DNA of 64,000 nucleotides from Spongiibacter marinus (GTDB taxonomy: Bacteria > Pseudomonadota > Gammaproteobacteria > Pseudomonadales > Spongiibacteraceae), in contig NZ_JAFBBD010000004.1 in the NCBI RefSeq assembly GCF_016906995.1, positions 248,001 through 312,000 of the forward strand. The letters run 5' to 3'. The notes below the pieces were generated by a model. That model did not search any database and was not told the DNA's origin. It worked only from the letters and a program-made list of their open reading frames with translations. This document shows, piece after piece, positions 10,581 to 19,571 of this stretch (position 1 is its first letter; each line of letters opens with the position of its first letter). Position numbers and translations under genes: made by a program.

Positions 10581-10731
10581 GATTTTTCCTTGATTTTCAT
10601 CGGGTTAGGAACTTGCACCCGCCCCGCAACCCAACCACAGCCATGCTGCAGCACCCGGGATTACGTGTCGACGAATGCGCGTCGTTTATGCCCTTTCAGC
10701 AGAGGGCCTGCTTTCGGGGCGCGTATTTATA
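10581..10731 (-). promoter_or_regulatory. rpsB promoter and S2-type leader
   Basis: Reading on the minus strand, a TATAAA -10 box lies at 10726-10731 in a GGTATAAATACG context. About 130 nt of leader follows before the rpsB ATG. Its final part is G-rich with a GGTTGGGTTGCGGGGCGGG segment and a following CCTAACCC able to pair with it, resembling the conserved rpsB leader through which S2 represses its own operon in gammaproteobacteria. The promoter and G-rich segment are visible; S2 control is inferred from the family. Confidence 0.55.
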
Positions 10732-10818
10732 CCACAAGCCCCCAGCGACATAAAGCAGAAATCACGCTATCCCAGGCAATGACGCGGCTGAGCAATCGCG
10801 TCTGCTGCGGCGATAGTC

Positions 10819-10824
10819 TACAAT
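10819..10824 (+). promoter_or_regulatory. Possible map -10 element
   Basis: A TACAAT hexamer lies 45 bp upstream of the map ATG. No good -35 hexamer is visible at the right distance, so this is a weak prediction. Confidence 0.3.
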
Positions 10825-10868
10825 GCGCTGTTTTCAGTTTAACGACTATCCGGGCAGATCACCCCACT

Positions 10869-11660
10869 ATGAATGTAACTATCAAAACCCCTGAGGAAAT
10901 CGCCGCCATGCGCGTGGCAGGACGCTTGGCCGCCGAAGTGCTGGACATGATCGCCGAGCACGTTCGCCCCGGCGTTACCACCGCTGAACTCGATAAGATC
11001 TGCCACGACTATATCGTCGATGTACAACAAGCCATTCCGGCGCCCCTTAATTACAACGGCTTCCCGAAATCCATCTGTACCTCGGTAAACGAGGTCATTT
11101 GCCACGGCATCCCCTCGGACAAAAAGGTGTTGAAGGACGGAGACTTGCTCAATATCGATGTCACCGTCATAAAAGATGGCTGGCACGGCGACACCAACCG
11201 CATGTACTACGTTGGCAATGTGCCCGAGCATGCAAAACGCTTGTGCGTCGTGACCCAGGAATGCCTGTATAAAGCCATTGCCTTGGTTAAACCGGGCGCG
11301 CGCCTGAGCGATATTGGCACTGTGATCGCCAAACACGCACGGAGTAACCACTACAGCGTGGTGGAAGAATATTGCGGCCACGGCATCGGCAGAGGTTTCC
11401 ACGAAGACCCTCAGGTTCTCCACTATGGCGAGGGCTACAACCGCGGCAATGATCTGGTATTAAAAGAAGGCATGACCTTCACCATCGAGCCCATGATCAA
11501 TGCCGGTAAGAAACACACCAAGCTCAACCTGAAAGACGGCTGGACCGTTACCACCAAAGATCGCCGACTCTCGGCGCAGTGGGAACACACCATGGCGGTC
11601 ACCGCCGATGGCGTGGAAGTTCTCACCGCCCGCCCCGACGAGCCCTTCTATAAAGGTTAA
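10869..11660 (+). CDS. map: Type I methionine aminopeptidase
   Basis: The start is the ATG at 10869 (MNVTIKTPEEIAAMRVAGRLAAEVLDMI), giving 263 residues. The longer open frame upstream only runs antisense to rpsB. The metal ligands are all present: the two Asp in LLNIDVTVIKDGWHGDTNRM, His in EEYCGHGIGRGFHE, Glu in FTIEPMI and Glu in QWEHTMAV. It removes N-terminal methionine from nascent proteins in the cytoplasm. It heads the plus-strand map-glnD-dapC-nth series, 5 bp before glnD. Confidence 0.97.
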   Translation: MNVTIKTPEEIAAMRVAGRLAAEVLDMIAEHVRPGVTTAELDKICHDYIVDVQQAIPAPLNYNGFPKSICTSVNEVICHGIPSDKKVLKDGDLLNIDVTVIKDGWHGDTNRMYYVGNVPEHAKRLCVVTQECLYKAIALVKPGARLSDIGTVIAKHARSNHYSVVEEYCGHGIGRGFHEDPQVLHYGEGYNRGNDLVLKEGMTFTIEPMINAGKKHTKLNLKDGWTVTTKDRRLSAQWEHTMAVTADGVEVLTARPDEPFYKG

Positions 11661-11665
11661 TTTCT

Positions 11666-14329
11666 ATGAGCAGCACGCTTCTGAATGCAGAGGCCCTGCA
11701 GGATGCCACGGCCCAGTCCGATAATTTAATCGCGACCTATAAACAGTACCTCGGCGAGCTCCAGGATGAGCTCCGGGAACGCTTTGACGCCGACGAGGCT
11801 GTATATACGCTGGTAAAACTGCGCTCAGAAAAAATCGATATTCTGCTGCGCAACCTATGGTCGCAGTATCAGTGGGGGGACGACATCTCCCTAATTGCCG
11901 TTGGAGGCTATGGGCGCGGCGAACTGCACCCCTGCTCGGATATCGATCTGCTGATCCTCAGCCGCGACGATCAACACAACTACCGCGAAAATATCGAAGG
12001 TTTTATCACCCGTCTTTGGGATATCAACCTGGAGATCGGTCACAGCGTGCGCAGCATCGACGAATGCCGCCAAGCCGCCATTGACGACATCACCGTGGTT
12101 ACCAACCTGATGGAGTCGCGCCCGCTTGAGGGTAATGCCGCCCTGCACGAGCTGTTGATGAACGAAGTCGGTCCTGACCAAATTTGGCCCAGCGCCGAGT
12201 TTTTCCGGGCAAAGTGGGACGAGCAAATCAGTCGCCACCGCAAATACGCCAATACCGAATACAACCTCGAGCCCAATATTAAAAGCTCCCCCGGTGGCCT
12301 GCGCGACATTCAAATGATCGGCTGGGTGATCAAACGCCACTTTGGCGCCCAATCCATCGACGAGTTGCGTGAAAAACTCTTTTTAAGCCAGGAAGAGCTC
12401 GACACGCTAAAAGACGGCCAGAATTACCTCTGGCGCCTGCGCTTCGCCCTTCATTTAATCACTGGCCGTGAAGAAGACCGCCTGCTGTTTGATCACCAGC
12501 GAACCCTGGCCGCTCGTTTCGGTTACGAAGACGACGACAGCAAACTCGCCGTAGAACGCTTCATGCAACAGTACTACCGCTGGGCGCAGCACCTGGGTGA
12601 GCTCAATGACGTACTGATGCAGCACTTCGACGAAACCATTCTCCGCGCCTGCGAGGCGGAGACCGTACTTGAGCTCAACCCGCGCTTTCGCATCCGCAAC
12701 GGCCATATCGAAGTTAGCAACGAAAAGGTGTTTGAAAAAACGCCCTCCGCGCTGATGGAAATTTTTGTGCTAATGGCCCATCACGACGCTATCGACGGCG
12801 TGCGTGCCAGCACCATTCGGCTGATTCGCAAATCGCGTCACTTAATCGACGACGAGTTTCGCGCCGACCCGCGCAATAAGCGGTTTTTCATGGAGTTATT
12901 GCGCGCCCCACAGCGCGTCGCACTCAACCTCCGTCGAATGAAACGCTTTGGCGTGCTCGGAAAATTTATCCCGGCATTTGGCAAAATCACCGGTCAAATG
13001 CAGCACGACCTTTTCCATATTTACTCGGTCGACGCCCACACCCTGGAACTCATCAAGAACCTCAGCCGCTTCCGCTACCCGGACATGGTGAAGGTCTACC
13101 CAATGGCCTGCCGCATCATGCAGCGTCTGCCCAAGCCCGAATTACTGTTCCTCGCCGGACTCTTCCACGACATTGCCAAAGGGCGCGGCGGCGACCACTC
13201 CACCCTTGGCGCAGTGGATGCACGCGAATTTTGCCAATACCTCGGGCTAAACCGGCGCGACACCAACCTCGTTGCCTGGCTGGTGGAAAAACACCTAGAG
13301 ATGTCCTCGGTGTCACAGCGCAAAGATATCCAGGACCCCGATGTGATCCGCGATTTCGCCCTGGAAATGGGTGACCAGCAGCACCTGGACTATCTGTTCT
13401 GTTTAACCATTGCCGATATCAATGCGACCAACCCCACGTTGTGGACCTCCTGGCGCGCCTCGCTGATGCGCCAGCTCTATGCAGAAACGCGCCGCGCCCT
13501 GAGACGCGGCCTGGAAAACCCCATCGATAAGCAGGAGTGGATTGCAGAGACCCAGCTAGGTGCTATCGAAAAGCTCGAAGACTACGGCTTCACCGAAGAA
13601 GAAATTCGCGAGCTGTGGAAAAGCACCGGTGAAGACTATTTTATTCGCGAGCAAGTCGACGATATTGTTTGGCACTGCCGCGCTATCGCTCAGCGCACCT
13701 CGCCCGAGGACTCACTGGTATTGGTGAAGGAAGGCGGACTGCTGGATCACGAAGGCGCAACGCAGATTTTTGTGCACACACCTTCGCGTAAAGGCACATT
13801 CGCGGTACTCGCTGGCGCCATGGAACAACTTGACCTCAGCATACAAGATGCGCGGATCTACAATACCGGGACCAACTACACGCTGGATACCTTTTACGTA
13901 CTCGGTGTGGACGGCGAACCCATTGGCGACAACCCCGAACGCATTCGTGAGATCACCGAGTTTTTAACTCAGCAACTTGAGAAACCCGACGACTCCCCTG
14001 ACCTCAGCAGTCGCCGCATGCCCCGACAAATGCGCCTATTCTCCACCCCCACGCGCACCAGTATGGCCACCGACCTCAATAAAGGTCACACCATGCTTGA
14101 AGTCATTACCCCAGACCGCCCAGGTCTATTGGCCAGGCTGGCGCTGATCTTCAATGACTACGGCGTGCACCTGCAAAATGCCAAAATCGCCACCCTCGGC
14201 GAGCGCGTTGAAGATGTGTTCTTTGTCACCGACGAACACAACCGCCCGATCAATGACCCCCAACTGTGTGAACAAATTCAACACGCGATTTGTTCCGAGC
14301 TGGATGAAAAAGCGAGTAAATCAGCCTAA
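11666..14329 (+). CDS. glnD: Bifunctional uridylyltransferase/removing enzyme GlnD
   Basis: This is an 887-residue protein. The nucleotidyltransferase motif GGYGRGELHPCSDIDLLIL is at residues 80-98. The HD hydrolase motif LFHDIAKGRGGDHS has its HD pair at residues 501-502. Two C-terminal ACT domains lie at about 700-780 and 808-885. GlnD uridylylates PII proteins when nitrogen is scarce and deuridylylates them when glutamine is high. It starts 5 bp after map and its stop overlaps the dapC start (TAATG). Confidence 0.97.
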   Translation: MSSTLLNAEALQDATAQSDNLIATYKQYLGELQDELRERFDADEAVYTLVKLRSEKIDILLRNLWSQYQWGDDISLIAVGGYGRGELHPCSDIDLLILSRDDQHNYRENIEGFITRLWDINLEIGHSVRSIDECRQAAIDDITVVTNLMESRPLEGNAALHELLMNEVGPDQIWPSAEFFRAKWDEQISRHRKYANTEYNLEPNIKSSPGGLRDIQMIGWVIKRHFGAQSIDELREKLFLSQEELDTLKDGQNYLWRLRFALHLITGREEDRLLFDHQRTLAARFGYEDDDSKLAVERFMQQYYRWAQHLGELNDVLMQHFDETILRACEAETVLELNPRFRIRNGHIEVSNEKVFEKTPSALMEIFVLMAHHDAIDGVRASTIRLIRKSRHLIDDEFRADPRNKRFFMELLRAPQRVALNLRRMKRFGVLGKFIPAFGKITGQMQHDLFHIYSVDAHTLELIKNLSRFRYPDMVKVYPMACRIMQRLPKPELLFLAGLFHDIAKGRGGDHSTLGAVDAREFCQYLGLNRRDTNLVAWLVEKHLEMSSVSQRKDIQDPDVIRDFALEMGDQQHLDYLFCLTIADINATNPTLWTSWRASLMRQLYAETRRALRRGLENPIDKQEWIAETQLGAIEKLEDYGFTEEEIRELWKSTGEDYFIREQVDDIVWHCRAIAQRTSPEDSLVLVKEGGLLDHEGATQIFVHTPSRKGTFAVLAGAMEQLDLSIQDARIYNTGTNYTLDTFYVLGVDGEPIGDNPERIREITEFLTQQLEKPDDSPDLSSRRMPRQMRLFSTPTRTSMATDLNKGHTMLEVITPDRPGLLARLALIFNDYGVHLQNAKIATLGERVEDVFFVTDEHNRPINDPQLCEQIQHAICSELDEKASKSA

Positions 14330-15519
14330 TGAATCCGCGCCTACAAACGCTACAGGCCTACCCCTTTGAAAAACTGCGTGCCTTGTTAGGCACCAGCAGC
14401 AGCGACTTGCCGCCTATTCCGCTATCCATCGGCGAACCCCGTCACCCTGCGCCGCGCTTTGTTGCCGATACCCTGGCAAGTGAGCTCGGCCGACTCAGCA
14501 ACTACCCCACAACCAAGGGAGTAGCCGAGCTGCGCCAAAGTATTGCGCACTGGGCCGAGCGCCGCTTTGGCCTAAAGACTTTAGATCCTGAAACGCAGGT
14601 ACTACCGGTCAATGGCACCCGCGAGGCCCTGTTCGCCTTTGCCCAAGCCGTCGTCAACCCCAGTGATGACGCTCTGGTATGCAGCCCCAACCCCTTTTAC
14701 CAAATCTATGAAGGCGCTGCGCTATTAGCCGGAGCACAACCCCACTTTCTCGCCTGTAACGCCGGCAATGGTTTTATTCCTGACTATGACGCCGTGCCCG
14801 AGGAAGTTTGGCAACGCTGCCAGTTGTTGTACCTATGCACTCCGGGCAACCCTAGCGGCGCCGTCACCAGCGTCGCCACGCTACAAAAGCTGATTCGTCT
14901 GGCAGATAAGTACGACTTCATCCTGGCCAGCGATGAATGCTACTCCGAACTATATTTTGACGAGCAACACGCGCCCGCAGGCCTGTTGCAGGCCTGTGCG
15001 GAAATGGGGCGCGATAACTACGAGCGCTGCGTCGTGTTCCACAGCTTGTCGAAACGCTCCAACCTGCCCGGCCTGCGCTCAGGCTTTGTCGCGGGGGATG
15101 CCAAAGTGCTGGCCGACTTCCTGCTGTATCGCACCTATCACGGCTGCGCCATGCCCATTCAACACCAACTTGCCAGCATCGCTGCCTGGAACGACGAGGC
15201 CCATGTAAAAGAAAATCGCGATCTCTATCGCGAGAAATTCGCTCGGGTTTTAGAGGAACTGGGCGGCTGCTTAGACGTACAGCAGCCCGAAGCCTCGTTC
15301 TACCTGTGGGCAAAAACGCCCATCGCCGACACGGAATTTGCCAAACAGCTGTTTGATCAACAGCATGTCACTGTATTGCCCGGCTCTTACCTTTCTCGAG
15401 AGGTGAATGGCAGTAACCCCGGCAGTGGTTATGTGCGCATGGCGCTGGTCGCCGAGCTTGAAAACTGTGTCGAGGCCGCCCAGCGTATTCGCCGCTATGT
15501 GGAGACGCTGAACGCATGA
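14329..15519 (+). CDS. dapC: Succinyldiaminopimelate transaminase DapC
   Basis: This 396-residue fold-type I aminotransferase has the PLP lysine in HSLSKRSNLPGLRSGF (Lys242), CTPGNPSGAV and ASDECYSELYF motifs. The SNLPGLRSGF form is typical of DapC rather than general aspartate aminotransferases. It makes N-succinyl-LL-diaminopimelate for lysine and peptidoglycan. dapD is close downstream, and dapE and dapA are elsewhere in this window, so four lysine-pathway genes are present. It overlaps both glnD (1 bp) and nth (ATGA). Confidence 0.93.
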   Translation: MNPRLQTLQAYPFEKLRALLGTSSSDLPPIPLSIGEPRHPAPRFVADTLASELGRLSNYPTTKGVAELRQSIAHWAERRFGLKTLDPETQVLPVNGTREALFAFAQAVVNPSDDALVCSPNPFYQIYEGAALLAGAQPHFLACNAGNGFIPDYDAVPEEVWQRCQLLYLCTPGNPSGAVTSVATLQKLIRLADKYDFILASDECYSELYFDEQHAPAGLLQACAEMGRDNYERCVVFHSLSKRSNLPGLRSGFVAGDAKVLADFLLYRTYHGCAMPIQHQLASIAAWNDEAHVKENRDLYREKFARVLEELGGCLDVQQPEASFYLWAKTPIADTEFAKQLFDQQHVTVLPGSYLSREVNGSNPGSGYVRMALVAELENCVEAAQRIRRYVETLNA

Positions 15520-16196
15520 ACGCAGGCGAACCAGGGCGTAACTTACTGAAGGCTGAGCGCGTCGACTTTATCCTGCGCCGCCTCGACGAACTCTACCCCA
15601 CCCAGCCAATCCCGCTGGATCACAAAGACCCTTACACCCTGCTGGTGGCGGTACTGCTATCGGCCCAATGTACCGATGAGCGCGTCAACCAAGTGACCCC
15701 GGCACTGTTTGCGCTCGCCGACAATCCAGCGGATATGGCCCAGCAAAGTGTCGACGATATTCGCGAGATCATCCGCCCCTGTGGCCTGTCTCCGCAGAAG
15801 TCGAAAGCCATCAAGCGGCTCTCGGAAATTTTGCTTGCCGACTACAATGGCCAGGTGCCAGAAGACATGGAAGCACTGGAGACCCTGCCCGGAGTCGGCC
15901 ACAAAACGGCGAGCGTTGTCATGTCGCAGGCCTTCGGCGTGCCCGCTTTTCCGGTCGATACCCATATTCATCGCCTGGCGCAGCGCTGGGGGCTGACTAA
16001 CGGCAAAAGCGTTGCCCAAACTGAGAAAGACCTGAAAAGGCTATTCCCCAAAGACCGCTGGAATGCCCTGCACCTGCAAATCATCTACTACGGCCGCGAA
16101 TTTTGCAGCGCGCGTGGCTGCGACGGCACCGTCTGTGAGATATGCACCACCTGCTATCCCCAGCGAAAGCACCCCAAGAAAACCCGCAAGGCCTAA
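15516..16196 (+). CDS. nth: Endonuclease III
   Basis: This is a 226-residue helix-hairpin-helix glycosylase. The catalytic Lys130 (LPGVGHKTASVV) and Asp148 (PVDTHIHRL) keep the family's 18-residue spacing. It excises oxidised pyrimidines and nicks abasic sites. The C-terminal cluster region has five cysteines, at 197, 202, 207, 210 and 213. The usual C-x6-C-x2-C-x5-C 4Fe-4S pattern would put them at offsets 0, 7, 10 and 16, and here offset 7 is Gly. It is about 15 residues longer than E. coli Nth with a basic tail. The start overlaps the dapC stop (ATGA). Confidence 0.95.
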   Translation: MNAGEPGRNLLKAERVDFILRRLDELYPTQPIPLDHKDPYTLLVAVLLSAQCTDERVNQVTPALFALADNPADMAQQSVDDIREIIRPCGLSPQKSKAIKRLSEILLADYNGQVPEDMEALETLPGVGHKTASVVMSQAFGVPAFPVDTHIHRLAQRWGLTNGKSVAQTEKDLKRLFPKDRWNALHLQIIYYGREFCSARGCDGTVCEICTTCYPQRKHPKKTRKA

Positions 16197-16292
16197 ATAC
16201 ATCGATGGCGCGGCGGTCGAGCGCGGCCGCGCCGTGAACCCAGCGCGGCTTTTTGCTATGATGCCGAGCCTTTTCAGAACACAGCATTGGCC

Positions 16293-16652
16293 ATGACAAC
16301 GACTTTATACGGAATAAAAAACTGCGACACGGTGCGCAAGGCGCGCCGCTGGCTGGATGATCACAATGTCGACTATCAGTTCCACGACGTCCGCGAACAG
16401 GCCCTTGCCGCCGAGCAACTGCACAACTGGCTGCAAGAGCTGGGCGACAGCCTGATCAATAAACGCAGCACCACGTGGAAACAGCTAAGTGATGAACAGC
16501 GCCGCACAATTGATGACGACGCCTCGGCAGTGCAGCTGCTACTGCAGCATCCAACATTAATGAAACGCCCGCTGCTCGACACCGGCAGCGCGCGTCAGCT
16601 TGGCTTTAAAGCCGAGCACTACGAGCAATTATTTACCCACCACACGCTTTAA
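16293..16652 (+). CDS. ArsC/Spx-family reductase (YffB-like)
   Basis: This 119-residue thioredoxin-fold protein begins MTTTLYGIKNCDTVRKARRWLDDHNVDYQFHDVRE. The single redox cysteine of NCDTVRKA and the INKRSTTWK and HPTLMKRPLL motifs place it with the YffB/ArsC-related family, probably a glutathione-dependent thiol reductase of unknown substrate. An ATG at 16293 was preferred to an upstream TTG. It lies immediately before dapD, a conserved linkage in this group. It is not part of an arsenic operon. Confidence 0.85.
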   Translation: MTTTLYGIKNCDTVRKARRWLDDHNVDYQFHDVREQALAAEQLHNWLQELGDSLINKRSTTWKQLSDEQRRTIDDDASAVQLLLQHPTLMKRPLLDTGSARQLGFKAEHYEQLFTHHTL

Positions 16653-16672
16653 GCCTGTAAGAGAGAACCTTA

Positions 16673-17710
16673 ATGAGTAACGCACTATTTAGCCTGGGCC
16701 TGGGTCTAGGCAGCCAAAACAGCAAAGGCGAATGGCTGGATATTTTCTACCCCCAGCCACTGCTACAACCCGCCGAAGCCCTGTGCGCGGCGATCGCCCC
16801 CATTGTTGAGTACAAAGGCGGCAATGCGGCAATTACCGTAAACAGCGAGCAAATGAGCCGCGTCGCTGAAGCACTGAAGGCCGCAGGCGACAGCGCCCAG
16901 GCCGATATTGCTGCACAGCTGGCAACCGCCAAGCAGGCGCTGGTTGTTACCTTGCTGGCTGAGGACGCTGCTCCCAGCTCGGTACCCGAGGGTTACTTGA
17001 AGCTGCACCTGCTCTCTCATCGCCTGGCCAAGCCGCATTCTCTGGACTTGAGCGGCCTGTTTGGCGTTCTGCCCAATGTTGCCTGGACCAACCAAGGCGC
17101 TATCGACCTTCTTGAGTTGCCCCAGCGCCAATTGGAAGCCCGCTTGAACGGTGAATTGCTTGAGGTCATGTCCGTCGACAAATTCCCCAAAATGACGAAC
17201 TACGTTATGCCCTCCGGTGTTCGTATTGCCCACACCGCGCGCGTGCGCCTGGGCGCCTATCTCGGCGAAGGCACCACCATCATGCACGAAGGCTTTGTAA
17301 ACTTTAATGCCGGTACGGAAGGCCCCGGTATGATTGAAGGGCGCATCTCAGCCGGTGTCATGATTGGTTCCGGTTCCGACTTGGGCGGTGGCTGTTCAAC
17401 CATGGGCACCTTGTCCGGTGGCAACAATATTATTATTTCCATCGGCAAAGAGTGCCTGATTGGCGCCAATGCTGGTGTGGGTATTCCACTGGGCGACCGC
17501 TGCACAGTAGAAGCCGGCCTGTACATCACCGCTGGATCAGTCGTCACCATGATCGATGAAAAAGGTGAGCACGCAGGTACTGCCAAGGCCCGCGACCTGG
17601 CTGGCCAGTCGGATCTGTTGTTCCGCCGCAATTCCAAAAATGGTGCCATTGAGGTGCTGACAAACAAGTCAGCGATCGCCCTCAATGACATGCTGCACGC
17701 CCACAACTAA
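16673..17710 (+). CDS. dapD: Tetrahydrodipicolinate N-succinyltransferase
   Basis: This 345-residue protein matches the long DapD form found in Pseudomonas and relatives. A left-handed beta-helix of hexapeptide repeats spans about residues 185-290 (GTTIMHEGFVNFNAGTEG, GGCSTMGTLSGGNN, CLIGANAGVGIPLGDRC). It transfers succinyl from succinyl-CoA to tetrahydrodipicolinate, the step before DapC. It sits downstream of the ArsC-like gene and is closed by a strong terminator, so it is the last gene of this block. Confidence 0.96.
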   Translation: MSNALFSLGLGLGSQNSKGEWLDIFYPQPLLQPAEALCAAIAPIVEYKGGNAAITVNSEQMSRVAEALKAAGDSAQADIAAQLATAKQALVVTLLAEDAAPSSVPEGYLKLHLLSHRLAKPHSLDLSGLFGVLPNVAWTNQGAIDLLELPQRQLEARLNGELLEVMSVDKFPKMTNYVMPSGVRIAHTARVRLGAYLGEGTTIMHEGFVNFNAGTEGPGMIEGRISAGVMIGSGSDLGGGCSTMGTLSGGNNIIISIGKECLIGANAGVGIPLGDRCTVEAGLYITAGSVVTMIDEKGEHAGTAKARDLAGQSDLLFRRNSKNGAIEVLTNKSAIALNDMLHAHN

Positions 17711-17733
17711 ACCTGGGTAAACAGCAGTTTGAG

Positions 17734-17762
17734 AACGCCGCCCCTTCGGGCGGCGTTTTTGT
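17734..17762 (+). terminator. Terminator after dapD
   Basis: A perfect 10-bp stem (AACGCCGCCC/GGGCGGCGTT) with a CTTC tetraloop is followed by a run of T, 24 bp past the dapD stop. This is a textbook intrinsic terminator ending the map-dapD block. Confidence 0.92.
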
Positions 17763-17842
17763 ATTGGTGAACTCTGCGTCGACAAACTACTCTATTATTC
17801 AGTGGCCGGGCATCGCCGGGCCTAAAAATAACGGGGGCCAAC

Positions 17843-18031
17843 ATGGAGTTACAGATCACCGGTTTTTTCGGCTTATTAATTTTTATCGCCGACATCTGGG
17901 CCATTCTAAACATCGTTCAAAGTCGCAACAGCTCTGCAAATAAGCTGCTGTGGATCGTGCTTATTCTACTGCTACCCCTTCTCGGGCTAATCATCTGGTG
18001 GCTATTCGGCCCGCGAGAGCCGGCAAAGTAA
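17843..18031 (+). CDS. Small PLDc_N-domain membrane protein
   Basis: This 62-residue protein has two hydrophobic helices separated by a short polar turn: GFFGLLIFIADIWAILNIV, then LLWIVLILLLPLLGLIIWWLFGP, with the family's L-P-x-L-G-x-I-x-W-x-x-x-G-P signature. It corresponds to the stand-alone phospholipase D nuclease N-terminal domain (PLDc_N) found as an inner-membrane protein. The exact role is unknown. A GGGGG Shine-Dalgarno-like tract precedes the ATG. It lies 9 bp before the MgtC gene and is probably co-transcribed with it. Confidence 0.8.
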   Translation: MELQITGFFGLLIFIADIWAILNIVQSRNSSANKLLWIVLILLLPLLGLIIWWLFGPREPAK

Positions 18032-18040
18032 CACCGCGCC

Positions 18041-18493
18041 ATGCCCATAATCGCTGATATAAATTGGCCGCTAATCGGCCACCACTTAACGCAGCTGGCT
18101 ATCGCCTACCTACTCGCTATTCCAATCGGCTGGAACCGCGAAGTTGAGTCGCGCGGCGTCGGCTTGAGAACCTTCCCACTGGTGGCCATTGCTTGCTGCG
18201 CCTACCTGCTTATTGGACGAGACATCTTAAGTGGCTCGGAATCTCACGCGCGTTTAATGTATGGTTTGATGAGTGGCATCGGTTTTATCGGTGGCGGCGC
18301 CATTCTTAAGCAAGGTGGTTCTGTTAGTGGCACCGCGACGGCCGCAGCGATCTGGGCAACCGGCGCCATTGGCACGGCGGTGGCTTGGCAGCGCTACGAA
18401 ATCGCGATCGTGGTAAGCCTGATGACCTTTTTAACCCTTCGCGCTCTGCGCCCCCTCAAACACTGGGCAAATACAGACTCAGAAAATGCATAA
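18041..18493 (+). CDS. MgtC/SapB-family membrane protein
   Basis: This 150-residue protein has four or five membrane helices. It carries the MgtC hallmarks: the N-terminal AIPIGWNREVESRGVGLRTFPLVAIACCAYLLIG and the glycine-rich GIGFIGGGAILKQGGSVSGTATAAAIWATGAIGTAV. It lacks the C-terminal ACT-like domain of virulence MgtC, so it is the short form. Family roles include magnesium homeostasis and modulation of ATP synthase; function here is not established. It overlaps the next gene by 8 bp. Confidence 0.88.
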   Translation: MPIIADINWPLIGHHLTQLAIAYLLAIPIGWNREVESRGVGLRTFPLVAIACCAYLLIGRDILSGSESHARLMYGLMSGIGFIGGGAILKQGGSVSGTATAAAIWATGAIGTAVAWQRYEIAIVVSLMTFLTLRALRPLKHWANTDSENA

Positions 18494-19571
18494 CACACAA
18501 TCTTCGAAACACAGCGACTGGGCCCTGCGCCTGCTGGCGGTCTTAGCGGTACTTTATACGCTTAGGCTTGCGCGCGACGTCATGTTGCCAATTACGCTGG
18601 CGCTTATCTTCGCCCTGCTGTTAGCACCTGCTGTGAGTCGCTTGCAGTGCTGGCGGCTGCCCCGCAGTGCAGCCGCGCTACTGATTTTATCGGCCTGCAT
18701 CGGCAGTATTGGCGCTGGCTTCTATGCCTTGGCATCGCCAGCCAGCGAGTGGTTGCAGCGCGCCCCCGAAGCGGCAGAGGTGATCCGCGACCACCTGCGC
18801 GAGGTCAACAGTGAGCGCAGCAATGTCGATGCCGCCACCGCGAGCATCGACAGTTTGGCAGAGGAATTCTCCGGCCCCGCGAACCCCAAGATAAACAAGG
18901 TGGTAATCGCCGACACCGGCTGGCGTGGCGAGATTTGGGAGATCGCGCGCAACTTCGGCGTTTACGGTACGCTCAGTATCATCCTGCTATTTTTCTTGCT
19001 CAGCTCAGGCGATGCCCTAATGCAGCGGTTTATTAATAGCCTGCCCAACAAGCAAGATAAGGCCGCAGCCACCCAACTGACTCGCCACGCCCAGGAGCAA
19101 ATGTCGCGCTACCTGCTGACCATCACTCTGGTCAACGTTGGTGTTGGAGTAATCACCACCGCTTGTCTGTGGTTATTGGATTTCCCCGACCCCGCGCTGT
19201 GGGGCGCCGTTGCCGCGCTGCTGCGCTACATCCCCTATCTCGGGGTGAGCATTACGGTCATGCTGCTGACCATCGTCAGTGCCGTCAGCTTTCAAACACC
19301 GGCTCTGGTACTTGTCGCGCCGCTAGGCTATGCCCTGTTCACCGCGCTGGTGGGGCAGTTTGTCGACCCCTTTATTCACGGCATGCGCTTCAGCCTGAAC
19401 CCGATTATTGTTTTCCTGTGGATCTTTTTTTGGGGCTGGCTGTGGGGTGCCCCTGGTGTCCTGCTGGCCGTCCCCCTGCTTACCCTGTTCCAAGTGGTCT
19501 GCAAGCACGTAGATTCACTGAAGCCTATCGCCAACATTATCGGAGACGCGAATGACATCAAAACCCAATGA
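18486..19571 (+). CDS. AI-2E family transporter (putative permease)
   Basis: This 361-residue polytopic membrane protein has the AI-2E (PerM/YdiK) pattern. There are two hydrophobic helices near the N-terminus and a soluble segment with PxSEWLQRAPEAAEVIRDHLRE. The conserved C-terminal half holds YIPYLG (about residue 250), GQFVDPFIHGMRFSLNPIIVFLWIFFWGWLWGAPGVLLAVPLL. Proteins of the family act as sodium/proton antiporters or solute exporters; the autoinducer link is not general. It overlaps mgtC by 8 bp and the amidoligase by 20 bp, so the three are almost certainly co-translated. Confidence 0.9.
   Translation: MHNTQSSKHSDWALRLLAVLAVLYTLRLARDVMLPITLALIFALLLAPAVSRLQCWRLPRSAAALLILSACIGSIGAGFYALASPASEWLQRAPEAAEVIRDHLREVNSERSNVDAATASIDSLAEEFSGPANPKINKVVIADTGWRGEIWEIARNFGVYGTLSIILLFFLLSSGDALMQRFINSLPNKQDKAAATQLTRHAQEQMSRYLLTITLVNVGVGVITTACLWLLDFPDPALWGAVAALLRYIPYLGVSITVMLLTIVSAVSFQTPALVLVAPLGYALFTALVGQFVDPFIHGMRFSLNPIIVFLWIFFWGWLWGAPGVLLAVPLLTLFQVVCKHVDSLKPIANIIGDANDIKTQ

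Noticed and set aside
10167-10868. Long in-frame extension upstream of map on the plus strand
   Set aside because: It is antisense to rpsB and its leader; the conserved Map sequence begins at the ATG at 10869.
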